A DNA stretch of 64,000 nucleotides from Lentibacillus salicampi (lineage in GTDB: Bacteria > Bacillota > Bacilli > Bacillales > Amphibacillaceae). Of the stretch, positions 25,537-33,925 are shown one piece after another. The position numbers and the translations under genes were made by a program. The stretch spans positions 124,001 through 188,000 of the forward strand of contig NZ_SRHY01000001.1 of NCBI RefSeq assembly GCF_004565465.1. Reading direction: 5' to 3'. Every line of letters begins with the position of its first letter. The stretch's first letter is position 1. The notes beneath the pieces are model-generated. The model was given only the letters and a program-made list of their open reading frames with translations. It did no database searches and was not told the DNA's origin.

Positions 25537-27480
25537 ATGATCAGGGAAACTGACTTACCAATTAATGATCACATTTTAACAAAGCTGAAAGAAGCTATCG
25601 TATTTGTGCGGCAAAATGGTGACATCGTCCGCGGGAATGATGCTGCATATGACTTATTGAAGATGGAGAAGGGGATTGGCAGGTCTGTGCATGACTATCT
25701 CGACTTCGGTCTGTTAAAGGAAAATGATGAAACCCATCTGTTAATGGAGATAAAAAATCAACACGGATTATTGGCAGAAGTGAAATCGATTCGTACCGCA
25801 GAAGATATGTTTTGTCTGATCATCAGTGAGTTGTCCATCAATGACAAAACAGATGAAATAAAGAAGTATATCAATAGTCAGGTCTATGCTGACTTAGAAG
25901 GCATCGTGATGTACGAAAGAGACCGGATTATTGATTGTGATCAGGCCTTTGCAGATATGTTTGGCTATACAGAATCTGAAATAAAAAACATGTCGTTTTC
26001 CCGGCTGGTTGACGAGAATAGTTTTTATAAATTTTCTGATATCCATCACTATCCTGACAGGCCGCACGCGTTAACGGGGGTCCGGAAAGACACATCGGTG
26101 TTTCACTTTGAAATGATGGGGCATCCCTATAACAATCTTGGAAATATTGTCCGAGTTGCTGTTATAAAAGATGTTACCAGCCGAATCGAAAGTGAGAAAC
26201 GAATTGAGTATATGGCCTATTATGATGAGCTTACGGACTTGCCCAACCGGAACTATTTCAATAAAGTGTTAAAAGAAGCCACGGCTGAGGCGGAAAACAA
26301 TCAGGAGATGCTGGCCGTCTATTTTATTGACTTGAATTATTTTAAAGAAATCAATGATACGCTCGGCTATGCTTTTGGTGATAAGTTATTAAACGCTTGC
26401 GGGGAACGGTTTAAAACATTTTTGAATTCGAACACATTTATTGCCAGAATGGGCGGGGATGAATTCCTTATTCTGCAGCGATGCCCCAGCGATCAACAGG
26501 CGGTTGCTGCATTTGCGGAAAGCTTAATGACGGCGTTTGAGAAACCAATAAAAATTGATGATTATGAGATATTTACATCCATCAGTATTGGAATCAGCAT
26601 TTATCCTGAAAATGGTAAAACGGCAAATGACCTGATTAAGCATGCTGATTCAGCCATGTACGTGATCAAGGAGAAATATGGCAGCAACTATAATATTTTT
26701 GAATCCGCTATTTCGGAAAAATTTAAAGCCATGTTAACGATGGAGAGTGAACTGCGGAAGGCTTTAAAGGATGGCCAGTTTGAACTCCACTACCAGCCGC
26801 AGAAGAACCTCAATTCGGATGAAATTGTCGGAATGGAGGCGTTGCTACGCTGGAAGCATCCACTGAAGGGATACATACCACCTGATGATTTCATTGGTCT
26901 GGCTGAAAAAACAGGGCTGATTATTGATATTGGTGATTGGGTGTTACAGGAAGCCTGCAGACAAAACAAGGCCTGGCAGGATAAAGGGTTTCAGCCTGTA
27001 GTAGTTGGTGTTAATTTATCAGCCAAGCAACTTTATCAACGGGAATTAGTCGGCAAGGTCAAAAAAATATTGGATGAAACCGGACTGGCTCCGGGATATT
27101 TGGAACTGGAAATTACAGAGACCATGGCTATGACCAATGAGGAAAATATTCTGGAAACAATACAGTGTCTTCGCCAGCTTGGTGTCATGGTCTCAATTGA
27201 TGATTTCGGTACCGGCTATTCATCGTTCAAATATTTGAGTGTTTTTCCGGTAACGAAATTAAAAATTGATAAAATGTTTATCAATGAAAATCGGGAACAG
27301 AATCAGGCGATTGTCAAGTCTATTATTCACATGTCTCATTCATTGAATATGAAAGTCATTGCTGAGGGCGTTGAAACTGTTGATCAGCTGCGATTTCTGA
27401 CGGATGAAGCGTGTGATGAAATGCAGGGTTTTTATTTCAGCAAGCCACTGCCCCCGGAGAAACTGACAAAATTGTTATGA
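25537..27480 (+). CDS. PAS-GGDEF-EAL protein (cyclic di-GMP synthesis/degradation)
   Basis: The ATG at 25537 follows GGGGAGG and gives 647 residues. Domains in order: two PAS-like sensor segments (about residues 5-95 and 110-215), a GGDEF domain with intact MGGDEFLIL near 308, and an EAL domain with EALLRW near 440. The EAL residues for catalysis and metal binding appear complete: GVNLSAKQ, LEITETM, IDDFGTGYSS, LKIDKMF and AEGVETVDQ. No RxxD inhibition site precedes GGDEF. No membrane segment is seen, so it is a cytosolic sensor. It starts 24 bases behind the potassium channel gene and is probably co-transcribed with it. Confidence 0.93.
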   Translation: MIRETDLPINDHILTKLKEAIVFVRQNGDIVRGNDAAYDLLKMEKGIGRSVHDYLDFGLLKENDETHLLMEIKNQHGLLAEVKSIRTAEDMFCLIISELSINDKTDEIKKYINSQVYADLEGIVMYERDRIIDCDQAFADMFGYTESEIKNMSFSRLVDENSFYKFSDIHHYPDRPHALTGVRKDTSVFHFEMMGHPYNNLGNIVRVAVIKDVTSRIESEKRIEYMAYYDELTDLPNRNYFNKVLKEATAEAENNQEMLAVYFIDLNYFKEINDTLGYAFGDKLLNACGERFKTFLNSNTFIARMGGDEFLILQRCPSDQQAVAAFAESLMTAFEKPIKIDDYEIFTSISIGISIYPENGKTANDLIKHADSAMYVIKEKYGSNYNIFESAISEKFKAMLTMESELRKALKDGQFELHYQPQKNLNSDEIVGMEALLRWKHPLKGYIPPDDFIGLAEKTGLIIDIGDWVLQEACRQNKAWQDKGFQPVVVGVNLSAKQLYQRELVGKVKKILDETGLAPGYLELEITETMAMTNEENILETIQCLRQLGVMVSIDDFGTGYSSFKYLSVFPVTKLKIDKMFINENREQNQAIVKSIIHMSHSLNMKVIAEGVETVDQLRFLTDEACDEMQGFYFSKPLPPEKLTKLL

Positions 27481-27538
27481 ACCGTAACCTGAATGAACCG
27501 GAGCCACATGTGGTCAGTGCAGGGCTCCGGTTTGACCG

Positions 27539-28681
27539 TTAATCTTTACCGGATTTGCTGATGTCAAGAATTTTTAGTTGATCATTTTCGTGTCCAATCG
27601 TAAGCTGATATGTCATACTATCCTGTTTTGTTTCTTTTTCATCAGGCGATTTTGTCTCTGCGGTAATGGTCACGGTCGTTTTGACCTGCTCATCTTCTGT
27701 AACAGTGCTTGACAGTTCTGAATAGTCAAGGTTGTTGTATTGGACATAGTCTTCACGGAAGTCCGAATAAGTGTTGGCTGACTGCATAGCACTTCCCAGC
27801 AATGTATAAGCGCCGACATAGTCTCTGATACTGATACTTTCAAAAAAATAATCTGCGACGTACTCTGCATCCTCGGTCAACTGCTCCGGATCATCAGAAG
27901 CACTGATATCATCCGCGCGTTTATAGTCCAGCTCGTCGTTTTGTGCTTCGTTTGACCATGTTGTTGCTTGTTCATAAATCTCACTTGCTGGAATACTGAA
28001 ACCAATTGTGCCGTCGTTTGTGCCGACCGAATTAATACCGATTACATTTCCGGTTCCCCGGTTAATCAACGGTCCGCCGCTATTCCCGTCTGTGATTTGC
28101 GCGGAAATCTGGTAAACATTTTCATAATTGAATCCATCAACGGAAAAATTCCGTTCCGTTCCGGAGACAATGCCCAGTGTGACGGTATTTTGAAAGCCAT
28201 GAGGGCTGCCCAAAGCGATGACTTCATCGCCTATTTCAGCTTTTATGCCCTTTTCGATCGTTAACGTGTTTTGGTTAGCGAGCTGCTGAACACGAATAAC
28301 GGCAATATCAGTGTTTTCGCCCGTTCCAACGACGGCTGCAGGGTAAATGTGACCGTTGGCTGTCCGAACATTAATCACGTCTGCCTCTTTGACAACATGG
28401 GCGTTCGTCATAATATCGCCTTTTTCATTAAATAAAAAACCGGATCCGGTGATCGTTTTCTCGTCATTTTGGCCCTCAATCTGCACAACGCTTTTCTCGG
28501 CGTTGTGGATAATTGATTTCAGATCAAGGCTCCCGGTGTTTGATTCCACTTTGTTAATCGTGGGGTTGTTTACCGAAACAGGATTCGATTGCCACACATT
28601 ATACATGACATACCAAATAATCATTCCGGCTGCAACAAGCAATACCGAAACAATTATCGGCCCCCGCTGTTTTTTGTCCAT
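27539..28681 (-). CDS. Membrane-anchored trypsin-like serine protease (HtrA-like, no PDZ)
   Basis: The 380-residue protein has a single membrane helix at residues 8-27 (IIVSVLLVAAGMIIWYVMYN) and an outside S1C protease domain. The catalytic triad is in TNAHVV, NTDIAVIRV and ITDGNSGGPLI. The PDZ domain typical of HtrA/DegP is missing; instead an acidic linker (ASDDPEQLTEDAEY) leads to a C-terminal domain with YTLLGSAMQSANTYSDFREDYVQYNNLDY, resembling NTF2-like extracellular domains. The preceding gene on the same strand is a zinc-ribbon/TPR membrane protein ending 22 bases upstream, so the two form an operon. A role in envelope quality control is inference. Confidence 0.85.
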   Translation of the reverse strand: MDKKQRGPIIVSVLLVAAGMIIWYVMYNVWQSNPVSVNNPTINKVESNTGSLDLKSIIHNAEKSVVQIEGQNDEKTITGSGFLFNEKGDIMTNAHVVKEADVINVRTANGHIYPAAVVGTGENTDIAVIRVQQLANQNTLTIEKGIKAEIGDEVIALGSPHGFQNTVTLGIVSGTERNFSVDGFNYENVYQISAQITDGNSGGPLINRGTGNVIGINSVGTNDGTIGFSIPASEIYEQATTWSNEAQNDELDYKRADDISASDDPEQLTEDAEYVADYFFESISIRDYVGAYTLLGSAMQSANTYSDFREDYVQYNNLDYSELSSTVTEDEQVKTTVTITAETKSPDEKETKQDSMTYQLTIGHENDQLKILDISKSGKD

Positions 28682-28703
28682 ATGTTCACCCCATTACAGT
28701 TAT

Positions 28704-29864
28704 TCACTGATCGGTATACCATCTGATTTGATCCACTTTTATGTCAATATTGTTTGCGTTTTGGTCCACATCAAAATGGGTGAACTCAAATTCACCGGTT
28801 TCACCTGGATAAAGTGTCTCCGGGTAAACGTATACTTCGTTTGATAAAAAACGCTCATCATTTGTGAACAATTCATATTCGACCAAAATAGAATTGATCG
28901 GAATGGTGGCGACACTTTCTACTTTCCCTTTTATGACAACTTTTCCTTGTTCATCACTTTCGACGTCGACTGAAATTAGTTCAATGGCATCATTTTCATT
29001 TAATTTCCGTTCTTCCTCAGCCGAACTGATAGCCTTTTCGATTCGTTGACGCTGCGCCGTTTCAAATGCTGTTTTCTCTTTATCAATGGTTGTCTTCAGA
29101 CTTTGCAGTTTTTCGGCTTCCGGGGCATATTTTAACCCGTCCTCGACAATTAATTGGGCGTCTGAGAATTGTTTACTGTTTAATTGTTCACTTGCCCGTG
29201 AAAAGGTATATTCGACAATACGGCTTCGAATGGCACCCGTGATATCAGCAGCCTCATCAGTAGGAATGCCATCACCTTCCCATAATAACGCTTTTAATTT
29301 ATTGATGTCTGGATCCTGGTCCAGTTCATATTTAAGCTTTTCCAGTTTTATCATATTTCGTTTTTCTGTCAGTTTATCGATTAGCGGTGTAACAGCGTCA
29401 CCACTATAATCGCTCAAACTGCTTTCTGCTTCATTGATAAGCGTTAAGGCATCCTGGAATTCCTGATTTTCCAAGTTTTTGGCTGCTTGTTCCATATTTG
29501 CTTCGGCGTCTTTTGCGGTTTGGACAAAGCTAAAGGCTATATCAGCTTGGGTAAACGACTGGTTATGTTCAAGGGCAGACTTCAGGGATTCGCCTGCTTC
29601 CTGGTATTGCCCTTCAATAGCGTGTTCCTCACCTTTGTTATAAAATTCTTTTGCCTGGGTTGTCTGATGCTGTAAAAATATATAATAAACACCAGCAGTC
29701 AGAAGAATGAATGCTAGAATAGCGATTGGAACATACCAGTTTTTATTGAATGCTTTTTTGTTTTCAAGCCGCTCATATCGATCTTCCGGCAGTTTTTTGC
29801 CGCATTTTATACAATAGGATTCATTATCCCGGACATTTGTGCCACAATAAGGACAATGGTGCAT
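28704..29864 (-). CDS. Zinc-ribbon, single-pass membrane protein with TPR-like and C-terminal beta domains
   Basis: The 386-residue product starts with a zinc ribbon, CPYCGTNVRDNESYCIKCGK at residues 4-23. A membrane helix follows at about 46-66 (YVPIAILAFILLTAGVYYIFL), then helical repeats of TPR character (EFYNKGEEHAIEGQYQEAGESLKSALEHNQ and similar), and finally a beta domain (ELISVDVESDEQGKVVIKGKVESVATIPI) that resembles FxLYD-type domains. A start two codons earlier (GTG) is possible. It is encoded before the HtrA-like protease. Function unknown; the layout suggests a cytoplasmic zinc ribbon coupled to an extracytoplasmic binding part. Confidence 0.75.
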   Translation of the reverse strand: MHHCPYCGTNVRDNESYCIKCGKKLPEDRYERLENKKAFNKNWYVPIAILAFILLTAGVYYIFLQHQTTQAKEFYNKGEEHAIEGQYQEAGESLKSALEHNQSFTQADIAFSFVQTAKDAEANMEQAAKNLENQEFQDALTLINEAESSLSDYSGDAVTPLIDKLTEKRNMIKLEKLKYELDQDPDINKLKALLWEGDGIPTDEAADITGAIRSRIVEYTFSRASEQLNSKQFSDAQLIVEDGLKYAPEAEKLQSLKTTIDKEKTAFETAQRQRIEKAISSAEEERKLNENDAIELISVDVESDEQGKVVIKGKVESVATIPINSILVEYELFTNDERFLSNEVYVYPETLYPGETGEFEFTHFDVDQNANNIDIKVDQIRWYTDQ

Positions 29865-30003
29865 GATCACACCTGCTTTCGTTGACAGCGGGTTATACGC
29901 TTCTTCTGTCTTAAGTTTATCATATTTTTGCTTCCATTAGGATGGGGAAATTGGTATGATAGAAGTGGAAGAAATGGTATTCACAAAAAGGGGGTACACA
30001 TAT

Positions 30004-30090
30004 ATGGAAGTATGGGAAACAGCTTTTGGAATTCTTTGTTTCGGGTTACTTGCCCTTAATATCGGCTATTGTATATTTGATAATGAATAA
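30004..30090 (+). CDS. 28-residue membrane peptide
   Basis: The ATG at 30004 has AAAAGGGGG twelve to five bases upstream, and an extended -10 box (TGGTATGAT) lies about 50 bases earlier. The peptide MEVWETAFGILCFGLLALNI continues GYCIFDNE and is one hydrophobic helix with a short acidic end. It is followed by a 10-bp stem-loop. Its family is unknown; size, promoter, ribosome binding site and terminator make a complete small transcription unit. Confidence 0.55.
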   Translation: MEVWETAFGILCFGLLALNIGYCIFDNE

Positions 30091-30095
30091 AAGTA

Positions 30096-30128
30096 AGGGT
30101 CAGACGATATGTGGCATAGTCTGACCCT
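30096..30128 (-). terminator. Terminator between the 28-residue peptide and signal peptidase genes
   Basis: AGGGTCAGAC (30096-30105) pairs perfectly with GTCTGACCCT (30119-30128). The T-rich tail is on the minus-strand side (TTACTTTTATT), so it mainly ends the signal peptidase transcript. Confidence 0.7.
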
Positions 30129-30132
30129 GTGT

Positions 30133-30660
30133 TCACTTTGTTAAGGACCATTCGTTTATAGGAAAAATAACAAACTCTGATTTTCCGGCAATGTTCTCTT
30201 CACTGATAAAACCGAGCCCGTTTCTGCTGTCTTTGCTTATCTTTCTGTTATCCCCCATCACAAAATAACTGTCTTCTGGCACTTTGACGGGGTCAAAACG
30301 GCCAGTTCCATCTTTAAATGTTTCCGTAATAAACGATTGTTCGTATTTCTCACCGTCAATATACAATGTCTGATTCTCTACTGAAATGGTCTCGCCAGGT
30401 AAACCGATAATGCGTTTTACATAATTTTTTTTGGATCGATTAATGATGACAACGTCTCCTCGCTGGACATCATTGAACCAATAGGTGAATTTATTGAATA
30501 GGACCACCTCTCCATCCTCGAGGGTAGGAACCATACTTTTTCCTTCAACGACTGATGCGACAAAAACAAACGACCGGAGGAAAAAAGCGATTAAGACGGC
30601 TATCAGAATCGGCTTCAGCCACTCCCCCCATCCACCATTTTTCTTCTTTGATTTTCCCAC
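30133..30660 (-). CDS. Type I signal peptidase
   Basis: A 175-residue Sip/LepB family protease. After a basic start (MGKSKKKNGGWGEWLK) comes one membrane helix at about residues 16-36. The catalytic serine is in EGKSMVPTL near residue 43 and the lysine in YVKRIIGLPGETI near 83. The conserved VMGDNR box near 135 is followed by SKDSRNGLGFI. The enzyme removes signal peptides of secreted proteins at the outer membrane face. The length and single N-terminal anchor match SipS/SipT-type enzymes. Confidence 0.94.
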   Translation of the reverse strand: MGKSKKKNGGWGEWLKPILIAVLIAFFLRSFVFVASVVEGKSMVPTLEDGEVVLFNKFTYWFNDVQRGDVVIINRSKKNYVKRIIGLPGETISVENQTLYIDGEKYEQSFITETFKDGTGRFDPVKVPEDSYFVMGDNRKISKDSRNGLGFISEENIAGKSEFVIFPINEWSLTK

Positions 30661-30712
30661 ATGACGACATCCTTTCGTTGTTTATATACAGTGTGCTAAG
30701 GGGATAAAATAT

Positions 30713-31069
30713 TTACTGGTTTTGCTTTTCCTGTTTAGCAATTTGTTTTAGTTCACGTATCATGCTTTCTTTGTATTCATCGTCTGTATTCAAATGGACA
30801 CCCAATTCAGTAGACCGGGGGAACTTTTTTATCCATACAATGGCACCCATTGCTTGAAAAGGGGTGGCATTCAGGTGAAAAGCAAGGGAGATTTTTGTGT
30901 CTTTGGTCAGGCTGAGTGGATTTTGACAATACAATTTTGCTCCCTTGTTACTAACGTCAAGAACTTGTACGTCCGTTGTGACCTTATCGTTTTTTTCGAT
31001 TTTTGTCAGTCTTCCGGCAACATCCCGGCCAAATGCAAAACGGTAAGATTCATTGCGTTTAAAATACAT
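30713..31069 (-). CDS. PilZ domain protein
   Basis: The 118-residue protein contains one PilZ domain. The second binding motif is intact as VLDVSNKGAKL (D-x-S-x-x-G) near residues 38-48; the usual RxxxR arginine pair near the N-terminus is replaced by spaced arginines (KRNESYRFAFGRDVAGR), so cyclic di-GMP binding is plausible but uncertain. It could act as effector for the GGDEF-EAL enzyme encoded 3 kb away. The C-terminus is a basic helix. It lies upstream of the signal peptidase gene on the same strand. Confidence 0.82.
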   Translation of the reverse strand: MYFKRNESYRFAFGRDVAGRLTKIEKNDKVTTDVQVLDVSNKGAKLYCQNPLSLTKDTKISLAFHLNATPFQAMGAIVWIKKFPRSTELGVHLNTDDEYKESMIRELKQIAKQEKQNQ

Positions 31070-31189
31070 GTTGATCTCCCTTCAAAATAAAAGAATTTTT
31101 TCCATTAATTTGAATTGAAACTTGTCATTTTTTGTTGAAGTGTGCTAAAGTTAAGTAAGCTATATAATGGAGGTGCTATCTAAATCACC

Positions 31190-31369
31190 ATGTGTGCTGC
31201 CGATAAACTCTTGAAACGCATCGAATATTTGCGAAACAAAATGACAGATGTTGCCATGGAAAAAGGTTTTACAAGTCCGGAATCCATCGCAATCAGTCAG
31301 GAGCTGGACAGGCTGTTAAACCTTTACCAATCCATGAAACAAACGAATAACCGGAAAAAAGTCAAGTGA
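31190..31369 (+). CDS. Spo0E-like aspartyl-phosphate phosphatase
   Basis: The 59-residue product is MCAADKLLKRIEYLRNKMTD followed by VAMEKGFTSPESIAISQELD and RLLNLYQSMKQTNNRKKVK. The pattern of two helices with the SQELDRLLNLY signature is that of the Spo0E family, which dephosphorylates Spo0A~P and delays sporulation. The GGAGGTG site is 14 bases before the ATG, an unusually long spacing, and an in-frame TAA two codons upstream excludes an earlier start. Translation may therefore be weak. Confidence 0.88.
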   Translation: MCAADKLLKRIEYLRNKMTDVAMEKGFTSPESIAISQELDRLLNLYQSMKQTNNRKKVK

Positions 31370-31389
31370 CGTGAAACTCAGATCATTTT

Positions 31390-31612
31390 TTACATCCTTA
31401 AAAATGATTCAAGCGAATCAGGACCTGTCCTAATGGTGTCTATACCATATGCATCTGACAAATGCATAGAGCCTTCCCCAATCGAAGAAAACGAACTGTC
31501 TGGCATTAGCGCCACTTTTCCTTTTCGCACCAAATCAATTCCAAACTGTAAAGACGAATAGTTCATAGAAAATGCCGGGAAAATGCGCCGTCCAGTTTAT
31601 AGGCTTTAAGTC
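31390..31612 (-). pseudogene. Remnant of a PLP-dependent aminotransferase (C-terminal part)
   Basis: A minus-strand frame ending with TAA at 31390-31392 reads ..RIFPAFSMNYSSLQFGIDLV and then RKGKVALMPDSSFSSIGEGS, MHLSDAYGIDTIRTGPDSLE, SFLRM. This matches the end of class I/II aminotransferases such as PatA (GAFYxFP.., LL..xGVAxxPGSxFxxxGEGYxRLSYA..). The preceding DGAF is in a different frame (near 31590), so a frameshift or small deletion separates it, and nothing of the first 300 residues is left. Key positions have decayed: PGSAF is now PDSSF and the conserved arginine in VRLS is His. In B. subtilis, patA lies near ykyB, which is 2.5 kb away here. Confidence 0.78.
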
Positions 31613-31768
31613 CTATGAACATAGAACCTCCATAAGAAAATGTTAAAAATGTTCAAATAATTTTGATTAGCAAGGTAAAAAATAAGGTATACTATCATTA
31701 GGACTGAAAAAGGTTTACAATTTAGTCCCCCTTTTTTGGAACGATCATACATGAAGGAGTTGACTAAC

Positions 31769-31918
31769 ATGCGTCCGAAATATCAGAATTTTGAAGAATT
31801 GGTTAAACAAAATAAACAAGAACTGCTTGAAGATGAACAAAAAATCAAGCAGATCGAGCAGCGGCTTGATAAAAAAGCTACTAAACAAAAAACTGATAAA
31901 ATAAACCAACTATCGTAA
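31769..31918 (+). CDS. FbpB-type small basic protein
   Basis: The ATG at 31769 follows GAAGGAG and gives 49 residues: MRPKYQNFEELVKQNKQELL followed by EDEQKIKQIEQRLDKKATKQ. The FEELVxxNKxELLxDexxIxxIExRLxxK pattern fits the FbpB family of small basic proteins, which in B. subtilis work with the FsrA RNA in iron sparing. I could not identify a clear Fur box upstream. It stands alone and is followed by a terminator. Confidence 0.7.
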   Translation: MRPKYQNFEELVKQNKQELLEDEQKIKQIEQRLDKKATKQKTDKINQLS

Positions 31919-31974
31919 ATCTATTTTATCACAAATCGATGGTGTGAACCATGTTCAAATTTGTGGAAAAGAAA

Positions 31975-32004
31975 GAGGGGCATCCTGAAATGCTCCCTTT
32001 TTTT
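31975..32004 (+). terminator. Terminator after the FbpB-type gene
   Basis: GAGGGGCAT (31975-31983) pairs with ATGCTCCCT (31990-31998) with one wobble and one mismatch, followed by a run of T. Confidence 0.7.
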
Positions 32005-32081
32005 GTTTAACTTCTCAATTGTTTGAACAATACATGGTTTTCCTGATGGGTGTGCTGGTCTGCCAGCTGCGTATAGGTGGT

Positions 32082-32137
32082 TCGGCGAAAAAGTGAATCA
32101 ACAGAAGAGCGGGAGAATCGGCATAAAAGGGAGAACT
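32082..32137 (+). repeat. Three decayed units related to the 20-bp tandem repeat
   Basis: TCGGCGAAAAAGTGAA (32082-32097, shortened), TCAACAGAAGAGCGGGAGAA (32098-32117) and TCGGCATAAAAGGGAGAACT (32118-32137) follow each other with the unit and base pattern of the 15541-15920 array. The rest of the 350-base gap 31919-32268 holds the terminator and no recognisable gene. Confidence 0.6.
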
Positions 32138-32268
32138 TCTGCTAAAACAGCTCACGCTCCGTGGCGGGCGCACCAATCACCTCTCGGGCTCGCACCGTCC
32201 CAAATTCTGAGGCGATTAAACGTGAGGAATGTGGGTCTTTTTCAATCTCCATTCTGAACTCGCACTTT

Positions 32269-33156
32269 TTAGGTTGTTTTCGTCTGCCGGGGGTTTAGCT
32301 GGATGATGATGACAGCTCCGATAATACACGCCATGCCAATCATTTGTACGGCTGAAAATGCTTCCTGAAAAATAAATACGCCAATCAATGTTGCAACAAC
32401 CGGTTCTACCGTTGTCAGAATAGAGGCTTGCGATGCTTCAGTCTGGTTCAGGCCATATGTATAAATGATATAGGCGAACGCTGTCGGGAGAAATCCCAGC
32501 CCAATCGCGAAAAATAAGACACTCGGATCCATTAGTAAATAAATTTTGTCCTGAAAAGGGAAAAATGGCAACAGTGAAATAGCTGCTATGATAAACGTAT
32601 AGGCGGTAATACTTAAACTCGTGTATTTTTTCAACGCGAACTTGCTGAAAATGCTGTAAAGAGCATATCCAAATCCGGACCCCAGGCCGAACAAAATGCC
32701 GGTCAGCTGAAAAGTGTTCAGATCAAGCGGAATCAGCCCAACGACCAGAGCGCTTCCGATGATGGTAATAATAAGGGCTGTTATTTTGGGCTTTGTTAAT
32801 GGTTCGTGAAATAAGACGAACGATAATATAGTAACAAACGCTGGTCCCGTATAAAGTAGGGCAGTTGCAATCGGAATAGTTGATAAATCAATTGCGGTAA
32901 ACATGCAAAAGTTGAAGAAAATAATGCTGAATATGCCAGTTCCAATAAAGTATTTCACGTCATAAAAGGAGGCCAGTTCCAGTTTTTTCGGCTCCTTGAT
33001 TATTAAAAATAAAACTAATAAAACGGCAGCAGACCATACCCTTAGCGTAACCACTTCCATCGGTGTGAATCCGTACGCATACAAGTTCTTCACATACCAG
33101 CCGATCGTTCCCCACAGGGCGGCCCCGAGTATAATGAAGAAAAATGCTTTATTCAA
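32269..33156 (-). CDS. EamA family (DMT superfamily) transporter
   Basis: The 295-residue protein has ten predicted membrane helices in two EamA repeats. The N-terminal AALWGTIGWYVK and the paired YTGPAFVTILSFVLFHEPLT (end of repeat 1) and LTTVEPVVATLIGVFIFQEAFS (end of repeat 2) are typical of drug/metabolite exporters of the YoaV/RhaT branch. The substrate cannot be deduced; many relatives export amino acids or nucleosides. It is an isolated minus-strand gene with no partner. Confidence 0.87.
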   Translation of the reverse strand: MNKAFFFIILGAALWGTIGWYVKNLYAYGFTPMEVVTLRVWSAAVLLVLFLIIKEPKKLELASFYDVKYFIGTGIFSIIFFNFCMFTAIDLSTIPIATALLYTGPAFVTILSFVLFHEPLTKPKITALIITIIGSALVVGLIPLDLNTFQLTGILFGLGSGFGYALYSIFSKFALKKYTSLSITAYTFIIAAISLLPFFPFQDKIYLLMDPSVLFFAIGLGFLPTAFAYIIYTYGLNQTEASQASILTTVEPVVATLIGVFIFQEAFSAVQMIGMACIIGAVIIIQLNPRQTKTT

Positions 33157-33270
33157 GACAAACCCCCCCCGAACATCTTTATTACAGTTATTATATCAAA
33201 TAGTTGATACGTATAATACGAAATGGATTGGTTTATATTGAATAGTAACTTGACGGGGAGGATGATGCAA

Positions 33271-33606
33271 GTGTTTGATTGGTTTGGGACAATGAGGATG
33301 GCGGATTTGCTTCCGGAACAAATGGATGTCACATACATATTCGTTTTTACAGGAATAGCTGCTGTCTACTTCCTTATTCGGCCACTCATAAGATGGATTG
33401 TTGTATCAAAATCAGTTACATTATTAAACTATGCCATGAGCAGTTTGCTGATATTGGTATTCCTGTTAGGAGGGATGGTTCTGACAACTGTTTTCCAATT
33501 ACCTTTATTGGAGGTTGCATTGCGCAGTATTGCAGTATTCGGGGGTTCTCTGGGGATTATCCATTTGTTTCAATATATTTTCCGCAACAGAAAGAAGCGC
33601 GCATGA
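33271..33606 (+). CDS. Small membrane protein, unknown function
   Basis: Best start is the GTG at 33271, nine bases behind GGGGAGG (33255-33261); the ATGs at 33262 and 33265 are too close to that site but possible. The 111-residue product has three hydrophobic segments (about residues 17-35, 45-70 and 75-97) and a basic end (RNRKKRA). Family not recognised. Confidence 0.6.
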   Translation: MFDWFGTMRMADLLPEQMDVTYIFVFTGIAAVYFLIRPLIRWIVVSKSVTLLNYAMSSLLILVFLLGGMVLTTVFQLPLLEVALRSIAVFGGSLGIIHLFQYIFRNRKKRA

Positions 33607-33641
33607 CCTATACGCACTTCTGCGCTATTCATTTCTGCTTG

Positions 33642-33845
33642 TCATTCGGTGTTTTTCTGCATTTGTCGAAGCCATTCAACGGCTTTTTGGTGTGCTTCAT
33701 CGGGCATTGGGCCGTCAAATGGGGCGATAGCGGAAACTTTTTCCCGTTCCGTCGGTGTTAGGCGTTCATAAGCATCCTTGAAAATATGTGTCTGTTCGGT
33801 ATAATTTTTAAGTTCATACAAAAAGTCCTCCAACTCGATAGTCAT
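33642..33845 (-). CDS. 67-residue acidic protein, unknown function
   Basis: The ATG at 33845 has a very good AAAGGAGG site. The product, MTIELEDFLYELKNYTEQTH and on to VEWLRQMQKNTE, is soluble, helical and contains the motif LTPTEREKVSAIAPFDGPMPDEAHQKAVEWL. No family was recognised, but codon use and the ribosome binding site look normal for this genome. It lies upstream of the ykyB-like gene in the same direction, so the two may share a transcript. Confidence 0.65.
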   Translation of the reverse strand: MTIELEDFLYELKNYTEQTHIFKDAYERLTPTEREKVSAIAPFDGPMPDEAHQKAVEWLRQMQKNTE

Positions 33846-33925
33846 CTATGAAACCTCCTTTTTATACTATACCCCGACTGATACAGCGGTTAAACCTGAA
33901 AGAAGCACTTGGCAGGCAAGCGCTT

